From the NCBI RefSeq assembly GCF_005887555.1, contig NZ_VCIA01000001.1, positions 2,108,001 to 2,172,000 on the forward strand: a stretch of 64,000 nucleotides of DNA. The letters are read 5' to 3'. The DNA comes from Lentibacillus cibarius. Lineage in GTDB: Bacteria > Bacillota > Bacilli > Bacillales > Amphibacillaceae. Below are positions 53,694 through 61,690 of the stretch, in pieces; within the stretch, counting starts at the first letter, position 1; every line of letters begins with the position of its first letter. The notes below the pieces were generated by a model. That model had not been told where the DNA came from, searched no databases, and saw only the letters and a program-made list of their open reading frames with translations. Position numbers and translations under genes: made by a program.

Positions 53694-55082
53694 TGTTCGT
53701 CACCTCCATTAATGATCGTGCCTTATGCAATGTTTCGTTATATTCGGTCTCCGCGTCTGAATCGTAGACAATGCCAGCACCAGCTTGTAAATAGGCATGA
53801 TTATCTTTGACAACGAGTGATCGAATGGTTAGTGCCATATTCAGGTCGCCGTTATAATTGATATAGCCGACACCGCCTGCATAAGCACCACGTTTGGCAT
53901 CTTCCAATTCATTAATGATTTGCATGGCCCGAATCTTTGGTGCACCAGATACGGTCCCAGCAGGCAAGCAGGCAATCAGTGCATCGATGCTTGAAAACCG
54001 GCTGGCTAATTTCCCGTGTACCTCGGAAACCATGTGCATCACGTGCTGATACTTTTCTATTTGCATATAAGCAGGAACAGAAACGCTATTCACTCACAAA
54101 CACGGCCAAGGTCATTTCGGCTTAAATCAACGAGCATTCGATGTTCGGACAATTCCTTTTCATCAGCAAGAAGTTCTTTGGATAGTGCTTCATCCTCCGC
54201 TTTTGTTTCCCCGCGAGGCCGCGTACCGGCAATCGGATTAGCAATAATGTCCTGGCCCGTCGTTTTCAGTAAACTTTCCGGTGACGCACCTAAAAGCACA
54301 TAATCGTCAAAATCAATATAAAACATGTAGGGGGATGGATTCGCTTTTCGTAATTTCCGATAGAACGTAAACGGATGACCATGCATGGCAGCTTTCATTC
54401 GCTGGGATAAAACAACCTGATAGATATCCCCCTGTTGAATATGTTCTTTCGCTATTTCCACATTCCTTATGAATCGTTGTTTATCCATGTCAGGCTGGAA
54501 CGTTATCGGTTCATCAGCGGGCGGATGGTTCGCTGCAACTGTGTCTAGAGCTTTGCTTAAGTTTGCCAACCGTTGATCTAATACCTGTTCAGGCTGCTGA
54601 TCCAGGTTTGTTGCAATGAGGAACACCGATTCATCCTGATGGTCAAAGACAATGATGTTTTTATAAAGCATTAAATGTACATCAGGCATGCCAATGTTGT
54701 CCGGTAAATCCGCGCCAATGTTCTCATAGGACCTGATCGCGTCATAGCCAATATAGCCTACCGCTCCTCCAAAGAATGGAAGGGGGATATCAACGTCCAA
54801 TGAGGGGAATTCCTTTTGAAAAACGGACAAAACAGGCTCATTTCGCTTTTCTACCGATTCTGTTTGCCTGTTTACCACCGTTGTTTTATCTTGGCCGCCG
54901 GTAAATTCTAAGTAGGGGTCAGCTCCGATAAAGGAATACTTGCCTTTTTCCTCATGCTGAAACGAACTCTCTAGTAAAAACTTTTTCGTCCCGGGGAGGT
55001 TTTGAAATATCCCAATCGGGGTTAAGGTGTCGGCGTTTTGTTTGATCAGTTTATAGGGAAGTGGTTTTGTTTTTGTTTCCAT
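53677..55082 (-). pseudogene. trpE: anthranilate synthase component I, frameshifted
   Basis: The first part starts at ATG 55082 after AAAAAGGAG and runs to DLSRNDLGRVCE, then stops. The second part resumes in another frame at NSVSVPAYMQIEKYQHVMHM and continues to the normal end with GTVSGAPKIRAM and GAGIVYDSDAETEY. One extra base near 54088-54092 would restore 468 residues, the usual TrpE length. The chorismate-binding blocks (PIAGTRPRG, DEKELSEHRMLVDL) are otherwise intact. A broken trpE in a complete, regulated operon suggests either a recent mutation or a sequencing error. Confidence 0.9.
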
Positions 55083-55112
55083 TTTGCAAAACTCCTTTTT
55101 GTGAAGATAAAA

Positions 55113-55395
55113 AAAGTCCTCTAAAAACACATGCGGAATGTGTTTTTAGAGGACGGTTGTGACCGCGGTGCCACCTCTTTTGGAGAAGTCATATCTCCAT
55201 CTCGTTTTCAGATACGGGATGGAAAGGTTGGTGTTACTCGACCTTACATCCTATATCCTATCCGTATAACGGCGGAACTCCGTGTTTCCATACTGTTCTT
55301 TCAGGAAACCTCTCGTAAGTCCATTCAGCAATCATCCACGTACCGGTATCACACCACCACCGGCTCTCTTTGACGCTTCAAGAAAGCTTACTTCT
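55113..55395 (-). promoter_or_regulatory. proximal T-box leader of the trp operon (UGG specifier)
   Basis: On the minus strand a stem I with AGAGAGCCGGTGG is followed by the specifier TGG (55323-55321) in CTGAATGGACTTACGAG. The T-box AGAGGTGGCACCGCGG (near 55161-55180) then gives way to a terminator (GTCCTCTAAAAACAC / GTGTTTTTAGAGGAC, seven T, 55113-55153). Uncharged tRNA-Trp should open transcription into trpE. Confidence 0.95.
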
Positions 55396-55544
55396 CTTAC
55401 TCGGCGATTTTCGCTATTCAAGGTTGTTCAAAAAGTCCGTTTATCCTCCTTTTTGAACACGTATTATTTATTTATTGACTGTTTGGTATAACTGATTTGC
55501 TAAATTTCGAGCTGTTATTATGTTGAACAGCCGGTTTTTCCCAT

Positions 55545-55805
55545 ACAAAAAGGGCTCCCTCATCCTTTGAAAAGGACGGGAAGCCCGTGGTGCCACCTTT
55601 ATTAGCTGAAAAACAGCTCACTCTGGCCATATGAAACTTCTTGCATGTATCATATGTATCCCTTGTAACGATGGGATCTAATCGCCAGAGCCTACTGCAA
55701 TTATTGGTTCGGTCCGGAAGCTCGGAAGTCCATTCACCTGTCATATACACCGGTTCACACCTGCCACCGGCTCTCTTTAGCATACAAACAGGATACTACT
55801 CTTCG
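55545..55805 (-). promoter_or_regulatory. distal T-box leader of the trp operon (UGG specifier)
   Basis: On the minus strand AGAGAGCCGGTGGCAGG opens stem I. The specifier TGG is at 55732-55730 in GTGAATGGACTTCC. The T-box AAAGGTGGCACCACGGGC is at 55600-55583. A terminator follows (GGGCTTCCC ... GGGAGCCC, then TTTTTG, 55547-55586). It is a second full T-box in series with the proximal one. Confidence 0.95.
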
Positions 55806-55838
55806 TCAGCGCTCTTGTTTTTTAAGATGTTAATCACT

Positions 55839-55867
55839 ATAATAATCTTGCTTTAACGAGATGTCAA
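55839..55867 (-). promoter_or_regulatory. trp operon promoter
   Basis: On the minus strand TTGACA (55867-55862), a 17-nt spacer and TATTAT (55844-55839) form a near-consensus sigma-A promoter about 35 nt before the distal T-box. Confidence 0.75.
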
Positions 55868-56028
55868 TACCTTTTTATTCAGATTTGAATAAAAATTTAA
55901 CTTGTTACAATAAACCGACCTGACTACCACAGTAATATTAAGTATTTCTTGTCATGTGAAAATTTTTCTGTTTCAAACAAGCCTTTTTATGCTATGTTAT
56001 ACATATATATCTGAAAAGGGGTTCTAAG

Positions 56029-57132
56029 ATGCCAAAGAAAACGGTTGGAATTATTTTTGGCGGGAAGTCTGCTGAACACGAAGTTTCGCTGCAATCGGCT
56101 AAAAACATAGTCGATGCCATTGATAAAGACAAATATGAGGTTGTGTTGATTGGAATTGACAAACAAGGGAAGTGGCATATCAATGACCAATCGTCTTATT
56201 TGATTAATGCTGACGATCCGAAATTGATTAAACTGAACAAGTCGAATGAAACGGTAGCCATTGTTCCGGGACAGACAGACCATCAACTCATTCATGCGGG
56301 AAACGCTGGTTTACTTGAACAGCTGGATGCTGTTTTCCCGATTGTACATGGAACATTAGGAGAAGATGGTAGTTTGCAGGGAATGCTGCGTCTTGCCAAT
56401 CTTCCATTTGTCGGGACTGGTGTGCTCGGATCAGCCATCTGCATGGATAAGGATATTGCCAAGCGACTGCTTCAGGCTGCGGGGTTGAATGTCGCTAAAG
56501 GATTGGCTTATTCACGTGCCCAAAAACAGGACATTGATTTTGCAAAGGTCAAAGCAGAATTAGGCTTGCCAATGTTTATCAAACCGGCGAACCAGGGGTC
56601 TTCAGTCGGTGTAAGTAAAGTGTCGGAAAAAGATGCATTTGATCAAGCGTTGGAAGAAGCCTTTCAGTATGATCAAAAAGTAGTCATAGAGGAGGCTCTA
56701 AACGGTCGTGAGATTGAGTGTGCGGTGCTGGGAAATGAAAATCCAGAAGCATCCGTACCGGGAGAGATTTTGCCGCAGACGGAATTCTATTCGTATGAAT
56801 CCAAGTATATTGATGAATCAGGCGCACGACTGGAGATGCCGGCTGATTTATCGGATGAATCTGCTCAAAAAGTGCAAAAGACTGCTCTAAAGGCATTTCA
56901 AGTACTGGAATGTGAAGGACTAGCACGGGTGGACTTCTTTCTGAGCGACAACGGGGAAGTCTATGTGAATGAGGTTAATACACTGCCAGGGTTCACCCGC
57001 ATCAGCATGTACCCGAAACTGTGGGAGTTAAGCGGCACCTCCTATCCGGAATTGATTGATCAGTTAATCGAACTAGCCATCGAGCGGCATGAACGGAATA
57101 GCCAGCTAAAAAGCGCCGTCTGGGACGAATAA
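56029..57132 (+). CDS. ddl: D-alanine--D-alanine ligase
   Basis: The 367-residue ATP-grasp ligase makes the D-Ala-D-Ala dipeptide for peptidoglycan. The N-terminal GIIFGGKSAEHEVSLQSAKN and VFPIVHGTLGEDGSLQGML are diagnostic. PMFIKPANQGSSVGVSK, EEALNGREIECAVLG and the metal-binding VNEVNTLPGFTRISMYP follow. The ligand-selecting Tyr/Phe region is not judged here. ATG 56029 follows AAAAGGGG. It diverges from the trp operon. Confidence 0.96.
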   Translation: MPKKTVGIIFGGKSAEHEVSLQSAKNIVDAIDKDKYEVVLIGIDKQGKWHINDQSSYLINADDPKLIKLNKSNETVAIVPGQTDHQLIHAGNAGLLEQLDAVFPIVHGTLGEDGSLQGMLRLANLPFVGTGVLGSAICMDKDIAKRLLQAAGLNVAKGLAYSRAQKQDIDFAKVKAELGLPMFIKPANQGSSVGVSKVSEKDAFDQALEEAFQYDQKVVIEEALNGREIECAVLGNENPEASVPGEILPQTEFYSYESKYIDESGARLEMPADLSDESAQKVQKTALKAFQVLECEGLARVDFFLSDNGEVYVNEVNTLPGFTRISMYPKLWELSGTSYPELIDQLIELAIERHERNSQLKSAVWDE

Positions 57133-57183
57133 TTTTGCTTGTAGGAAAAGGACTGAGCTTAGCAGGATAAAAATAAGCTAAAT

Positions 57184-57222
57184 AGCATACCAACTATTAT
57201 AGTAACTGGTATGCCGTTTTGT
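57184..57222 (+). terminator. terminator after ddl
   Basis: AGCATACCA pairs with TGGTATGC (plus one further pair) across a loop of about 14 nt and is followed by CGTTTTGTTT, about 50 nt after the ddl stop. Confidence 0.7.
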
Positions 57223-57358
57223 TTACTGAATTAACATTATATAAATGTGCGAGGGTTTTCTTTCAATCGGCTCGTTGGTTTTATAGTTTAATGCCGGTAA
57301 AGCAAAGGGGTAATGCCTTTTGTGTAAAATATAGATAACAGGCTTGAAGTCTATTAAA

Positions 57359-57394
57359 AGAAAAGCACATTGAATGGGATTTAATGTGCTTTTC
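57359..57394. terminator. bidirectional hairpin before PAS gene end
   Basis: AAAAGCACATT pairs perfectly with AATGTGCTTTT across an 11-nt loop, flanked by A and T runs, in the gap between convergent ddl and the PAS protein gene. Confidence 0.75.
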
Positions 57395-57427
57395 GGTAGT
57401 ATCTCATATTAGAAAATTACTTTGTTA

Positions 57428-57904
57428 TTATTCAGGCATAACAGCTGTAAATTCTTCAATAGTATCAGGGGTATTTTTGCCTTCTTTTCCTTTGAAAAGA
57501 TCGATATTAACGGTCACATCCATGCAGCCAAGGTACTTTCCATTTTCATCACGTACTGCCATGAACTTTTGGTAAATTTGACCGGCCTCACCGGAGCGTT
57601 TAGGGAACCAAAATTCCCATTCGTCGCGTGCTCCTGAATGAAAGTCTTTCAACAATTTATCAACATAGTGCTCCACGTGTGGGTGAAGCTCAAGCACAGG
57701 GCGACCAATTGCTTCTTTACGGCGACCATGCACACGGTTTGGATTATTTGAATACCAGCGGAAAATATCGTCAGCATCACAAAAGCCCATTTCAAATGGT
57801 AAGAGTTTGATGATTGAATCCAAGGTGCTTGCTTTAATCGCACCCGTTTCAAAATTAATGACGGCTTCCGGACTAACTAAATCCGACAATTTTTCTTCAG
57901 ACAT
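57428..57904 (-). CDS. PAS-domain protein, DUF438-type
   Basis: The 158-residue protein is a single PAS domain with the sequence LLPFEMGFCDADDIFRWYSN (about 33-52), AIGRPVLELHPHVEHYVDKL and VRDENGKYLGCMDVT. This resembles the PAS part of DUF438 proteins, which often also carry a hemerythrin-like domain that is absent here. It may be a haem- or flavin-binding sensor without an output domain. ATG 57904 follows AAAGGAG. Confidence 0.75.
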   Translation of the reverse strand: MSEEKLSDLVSPEAVINFETGAIKASTLDSIIKLLPFEMGFCDADDIFRWYSNNPNRVHGRRKEAIGRPVLELHPHVEHYVDKLLKDFHSGARDEWEFWFPKRSGEAGQIYQKFMAVRDENGKYLGCMDVTVNIDLFKGKEGKNTPDTIEEFTAVMPE

Positions 57905-58084
57905 ATAAAAATCTCCTTTATGAGAATATAGTAATATACATATTAGAGGCAAAAAAGCCTCCTACACATATTATAAACCTGTTATTACTATTTTGCCTGT
58001 GTACTTTTTGTGAAAACTAGGCTAAGTGGCAAATAAAAGTCTTGCAATTGCTGGTCTTCATAGGTTATTTAAACCTTTCAACCG

Positions 58085-58140
58085 CCAAATGAGCCGGGCG
58101 TGAGCTGACGCACAGGACGTTGTGACATAAGTCAATCGGT
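58085..58140. repeat. partial copy of the GC-rich repeat core
   Basis: GACGCACAGGACGTTGTGAC at 58106-58125 resembles the start of the core at 59064 (GACGCACAGGACGTGCTAG). The match is short, so this may be a decayed copy only. Confidence 0.4.
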
Positions 58141-58167
58141 CCTTTTTGTCCCTTCTTTAATTTAAAG

Positions 58168-58728
58168 TTACCCCTTGAATCTGGAAAACTTATCTTCAAC
58201 CGGGATACGTGCCTTTTTGATGGGCTTTTCGTCAAAATAGCCGAGGTGTAGAAAACCGACAATTTTTTCATCTTCACCGACGTCCAGTATTTCTTTCACT
58301 GTTGGATCATAAATATGTCTATTGGTTTTCCAGACAACCCCGAGTTTTCGTTCCCACGCAAGCAGCCAGAAGTTTTGAATCATACATGCCGTTGCTCCGA
58401 AGTTTTCATCCCATTGTTTTTGACTGTCTGGCTCATCCATAACGACAATCAAGAATGCATTTGGCTCGCGAAAATATTGGCGGCGGTCTTCCTGCCGATC
58501 TTCCGGATACGTGGCAGCAACTTTGTCGGCAAAGTTTTCTTTTTGTTCCGGCCCGATAAAAATGAATCGCCAGGGTTGACGGACGCCGTGTGTAGGGGCC
58601 CAGATGGCATCTTCTAGCAGTTCTTTCACGGTTTCCTCAGTAACTGGTTTATCATTATATCCCTTTTTGACCGAACGCCGATTGCGAATTGTCTGTTGAA
58701 GTGCTGTTGGCGTTTTGACAGAATCCAA
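58168..58728 (-). CDS. nitroreductase family protein
   Basis: The 186-residue flavoenzyme is of the nitroreductase family (YdgI/YfhC-like). RNRRSVKKGYNDKPVTEETV (about 16-35) with RxRRSV binding FMN, and APTHGVRQPWRFIFIGPEQK and the later ERKLGVVWKTNRHI match. It reduces nitro or quinone compounds with NAD(P)H; the native substrate is unknown. The start is TTG, 8 nt after AAGGAGGAT. The preceding DNA is a repeat cluster. Confidence 0.88.
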   Translation of the reverse strand: MDSVKTPTALQQTIRNRRSVKKGYNDKPVTEETVKELLEDAIWAPTHGVRQPWRFIFIGPEQKENFADKVAATYPEDRQEDRRQYFREPNAFLIVVMDEPDSQKQWDENFGATACMIQNFWLLAWERKLGVVWKTNRHIYDPTVKEILDVGEDEKIVGFLHLGYFDEKPIKKARIPVEDKFSRFKG

Positions 58729-58759
58729 ATTATGTCATCCTCCTTAAGACGTATGTTTA

Positions 58760-59145
58760 TGTACAAAGCTAAGAAAGTATAAAATTTAGCGATATAACTT
58801 TTACTTGCAAGGTTAAGCCACGTCCGGCTCCAGCTCCCAGCGACTAGCGCGACTTCCTTCACCTCCGTCCGATAAGTCAACATCGACTCCGTGACGTAAG
58901 AAGGCCGACTAAGAACGGGCTGCGCCCAACGTCGGCATACCCCATAAAGGGGCATGTTTCCTTTATCTCCTCCGGCTAGTAGGGAAGATCGGCTAAATCC
59001 GCCGCGATGCGCGGCAACGCCGACCCACCTGCGACACGCAGGCGCAGTCCGTACGTCGCTACGACGCACAGGACGTGCTAGTGCAGGCGTTGCGACAGGA
59101 CGTCGCGTTTTTAGCCTGCAAGGGCGCTTGCGCCTTTGTTCATGA
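58760..59145. repeat. longest copy of the dispersed intergenic repeat
   Basis: The left end (TAAGAAAGTATAAAATTTAG, CGATATAACTTTTACTTGCA, AGGTTAAGCCACGTCCGGCT) and the right end (TTAGCCTGCAAGGGCGCTTG, CGCCTTTGTT) match the copies at 18541, 19655 and 24405. Between them lie about 230 nt of GC-rich filler and the core at 59062-59107, identical to that at 40075. The left TTGCAAGG-TAAG and right CTTAGCCTGCAA are roughly complementary, so the element can fold. It fills the gap between the nitroreductase and deaminase genes. Confidence 0.8.
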
Positions 59146-59319
59146 TTGATAACTGTTTTCAATTAATTGTTATTGTAGCTGATAAAACGGTAAAAGGCAA
59201 TTACATGCGGTAACACAAACATTGTAATGGAGCACAGGTGACACCAGTAACACATGAACAGCCGTTTTTGTTACACTAGGGACAGAATGCAGCTAAAAAA
59301 ATAGGAAAGGGTGTTGTAT

Positions 59320-59775
59320 ATGGATCAATTTATGGAACGCGCGGTGGAATTAGCTGTAGAGAACGTTCGTAATGGTGGTGAACCATTTGGTGCAGTTCTA
59401 GTGAAAAACGGCAAGCAAGTGACAGAAGGTGTGAATGAGCTGCATAATCGCTTTGACATTACAGCCCACGCCGAAATTCAGGCGATGCGCAAAGCACAGA
59501 AAATGATGCATACGCATGAACTGAAAGGGTATACGATGTATGCCAGTGGCGAGCCGTGTCCTATGTGTTTAACGGCGATGTACTATGCAGGGTTGGACAA
59601 TGTGTACTATTGTTCTTCGTTGGACGAACTTATAGAAGCAGGTCTAGGCAAGGCTGAAACTGTTTATGAGGAATTAAAGAAACCGAAAAGTGAGCGTCGG
59701 CTTGAAATGACCCACGTGCCTTTGCAGGATGGCCAGGAAGACCCGGTGGCATTGTGGAGAGAACGTTCCGAATAA
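59320..59775 (+). CDS. guaD: nucleoside deaminase, guanine-deaminase type
   Basis: The 151-residue zinc enzyme of the cytidine-deaminase fold has HAEIQAM (about 49-55) and GEPCPMCLTAMYYAGL (about 77-92) as metal and catalytic sites. Length and the C-terminal WRERSE-like tail fit Bacillus GuaD, which deaminates guanine to xanthine. ATG 59320 follows GGAAAGGG. It lies 25 nt before the kinase-like gene. Confidence 0.87.
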   Translation: MDQFMERAVELAVENVRNGGEPFGAVLVKNGKQVTEGVNELHNRFDITAHAEIQAMRKAQKMMHTHELKGYTMYASGEPCPMCLTAMYYAGLDNVYYCSSLDELIEAGLGKAETVYEELKKPKSERRLEMTHVPLQDGQEDPVALWRERSE

Positions 59776-59800
59776 AACGCCTGCGAAAAGGAGCATTTTG

Positions 59801-60664
59801 ATGAATCCTTTCATTGAAACAGCATTGCAACAAGCGGGTGATGATTCCCCGCTTAGGCAAAAAAAACGCGTTACCGGTGGGTCCATCAATGCAAGTTATT
59901 TTGTGGAAACTGCTCAAGCTAGCTATTTTATTAAATATCAGCCGGATGCACCGGCAAGATTTTTTGAATTGGAAGCAAAAGGGCTGGAGTTGATCAGGCA
60001 GACGGATTCAATTTCCGTGCCAAAGGTTTATACTTACTCGGATAAGGAAAATAATGCATTTCTTGTGATGGAATGGATCGATGGAGAACGTTCCCGAGAT
60101 ACGGAATGGAAATTAGGAGACCGTGTAGCATGCATGCATCAGACATTTGCTGAAAAACACGGGTTTACCGTTGATACGTTTATCGGCACACTACCCCAGC
60201 CGAATGGTTTATTTGTAAGCTGGTTGGACTATTATCGCGACCGGCGGCTAACTGCACAGCTCGAGCTTGGTATTGAACGAGGCAGTATTACCGGGAAACG
60301 GCGTGACCGTCTGGAAAAGTTACTGGAAAACCTTGATAGGTGGGTCCCGGATGATGTGGCACCTTCCCATTTGCATGGGGATTTGTGGGGAGGCAATTGG
60401 CTTAGTGGCCCCGGTGGTGATCCATATGTGATTGACCCGTCTTTCCTTTACGGGGACAGGCATTTTGAACTGGCTTTCACCGAATTGTTTGGTGGTTACT
60501 CCGTTGACTTTTATAAGGCTTATCAGGATCGGTTTCCATTGTCACCGGATTACGAGGATGTAAAGCCGTTATATCAACTGTATTATTTGCTCGTGCATCT
60601 AAATATTTTCGGGGAAGTGTATGGTTCCGCTGTAGATACGATCTTAAAAAGGTACAGCGGCTGA
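59801..60664 (+). CDS. fructosamine kinase family protein
   Basis: The 287-residue protein kinase-like enzyme has the N-terminal VTGGSINASYFVETAQASYF and the catalytic HLHGDLWGGNWL (about 214-225). The metal-binding block is VIDPSFLYGDRHFELAFTEL. Bacterial members phosphorylate ribulosamine- or fructosamine-modified protein amines so that the sugar is released (deglycation). ATG 59801 is 7 nt after AAAAGGAG. It is downstream of guaD, probably in one transcript; a functional link between the two is not evident. Confidence 0.9.
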   Translation: MNPFIETALQQAGDDSPLRQKKRVTGGSINASYFVETAQASYFIKYQPDAPARFFELEAKGLELIRQTDSISVPKVYTYSDKENNAFLVMEWIDGERSRDTEWKLGDRVACMHQTFAEKHGFTVDTFIGTLPQPNGLFVSWLDYYRDRRLTAQLELGIERGSITGKRRDRLEKLLENLDRWVPDDVAPSHLHGDLWGGNWLSGPGGDPYVIDPSFLYGDRHFELAFTELFGGYSVDFYKAYQDRFPLSPDYEDVKPLYQLYYLLVHLNIFGEVYGSAVDTILKRYSG

Positions 60665-60779
60665 TGTGTTTGACACGATTTTGTCACAAATCTAGCCAGG
60701 ATTGTGCTACATGTCACAAGTACTCCCTGCCCTTTATCGTGTAAGATGGAGGTACATGAATGAAATGGTGGGATAAACA

Positions 60780-61232
60780 ATGACATTTTATGAACTGCTT
60801 GTTTTTGTCCATATTTTTTCAGCGATATTGGGAATGGGTCCTGGCTTTGTGATGATTTATATTGTGACAAAAGCGGAGACAATGACTGAATTACGGCACG
60901 CATATGATATCCGCAACCGTCTGCATATTTTTGTGATGGTTGGCGGGACGTTGCTTTTGATAACTGGGTTATGGATGGGTTTTTTAAATTCGTATCTTTT
61001 CAGTCAAGGCTGGTATGTAACGAGTCTGGCATTATATCTTATCGCATTGGGATTGGGTCCGATCATGCTGTCACCAAAATCCAAGCCGGTAAAAGCATTA
61101 CTAAAGGAGCATCAGGGTGAAGTTATCCCTCCTGAATATTATACACTTTCCAGGAAGCTATTTTTCTATGAGCGGCTGGAAAATATGCTATTCTTAATTA
61201 TTATTGCGCTGATGATTTTGAAGCCGTTTTAG
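60780..61232 (+). CDS. DUF2269 family membrane protein
   Basis: The 150-residue protein has four membrane segments (about 3-28, 48-70, 78-98 and 128-148). The opening FYELLVFVHIFSAILGMGPG and the segment LHIFVMVGGTLLLITGLWMG match DUF2269, a family of unknown function with conserved His residues in helices. The ATG has no strong ribosome binding site; GGTGGG lies upstream. It is closed by a hairpin at 61291. Confidence 0.82.
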   Translation: MTFYELLVFVHIFSAILGMGPGFVMIYIVTKAETMTELRHAYDIRNRLHIFVMVGGTLLLITGLWMGFLNSYLFSQGWYVTSLALYLIALGLGPIMLSPKSKPVKALLKEHQGEVIPPEYYTLSRKLFFYERLENMLFLIIIALMILKPF

Positions 61233-61290
61233 TTAGATATCGAGGGTGGCAAGGAACATCACCGGTAGAGCAGGTGGCTGATTAATAGAG

Positions 61291-61328
61291 AAACAGCGGG
61301 GGCAATACGTTTGGGTGCCCTCGCTGTT
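61291..61328 (+). terminator. terminator after DUF2269 gene
   Basis: AAACAGCG and GGGC pair with GCCC and CGCTGTTT, with a loop of about 12 nt, followed by GTGTTT. Confidence 0.65.
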
Positions 61329-61403
61329 TGTGTTTAGACGGGTATTTCAGTTTTCCGGCCAATAATGCAGTATAACGGAACCAATGATGACCGTTAAGGG
61401 CTG

Positions 61404-61604
61404 GACATCAACGGAAAAGGGCTGGACATCAACGGAATAGAGCGAGATATCAACGGAATAGAGTGGGACATCAACGGAATAGGACCGGACATCAACGGAA
61501 AAGGGCTGGACATCAGCGGAATAGGGCGAGACATCAACGGAATAGAGCGAGACATCAACGGAAAAGGGCTGGACATCAGCGGAATAAAGCAGGACATCAA
61601 CCTG
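61404..61604. repeat. 21-bp tandem repeat, nine units and a partial tenth
   Basis: Units of the form GACATCAACGGAATAGAGCG recur at exactly 21-nt steps from 61404 to 61593. The first half (GACATCA-C/G-CGGAA) is nearly invariant and the second half varies (AGGGCTG, AGAGCGA, AGAGTGG). Since 21 is a multiple of three, frames stay open on both strands and spell seven-residue repeats, but none has a start with a ribosome binding site. I treat it as a noncoding minisatellite. Confidence 0.9.
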
Positions 61605-61656
61605 TGAGCTTGAAATTAGCAACTCGAAAGCAGGGAACATGTATCCGAGGGACAGC

Positions 61657-61687
61657 GAAAAGGCGCACATGTTAGAAATGTGCGCCT
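61657..61687 (-). terminator. terminator after VanY-type gene
   Basis: GGCGCACAT pairs with ATGTGCGCC across a 7-nt loop and is followed on the minus strand by TTTTC. Confidence 0.88.
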
Positions 61688-61690
61688 GCA

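Noticed and set aside
53677..54093. The 3' part of trpE as a separate gene starting at GTG 54093
   Set aside because: No ribosome binding site is present, and it joins directly to the upstream TrpE part with one added base, so it is one broken gene.
55083..55130. An N-terminal extension of TrpE (MFLEDFFYLHKK...) into the leader
   Set aside because: Those codons are the downstream arm of the T-box terminator; the family start is ATG 55082 after AAAAAGGAG.
58626..59162. A 178-residue open frame on the minus strand across the repeat cluster
   Set aside because: It runs through the repeat and into the nitroreductase gene, is rich in Arg and low in complexity, and has no ribosome binding site. 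Its openness comes from GC-rich repeat DNA.
61404..61604. The tandem repeat as a CRISPR array
   Set aside because: Units are contiguous 21-mers without unique spacers of regular length, and no cas genes are near.
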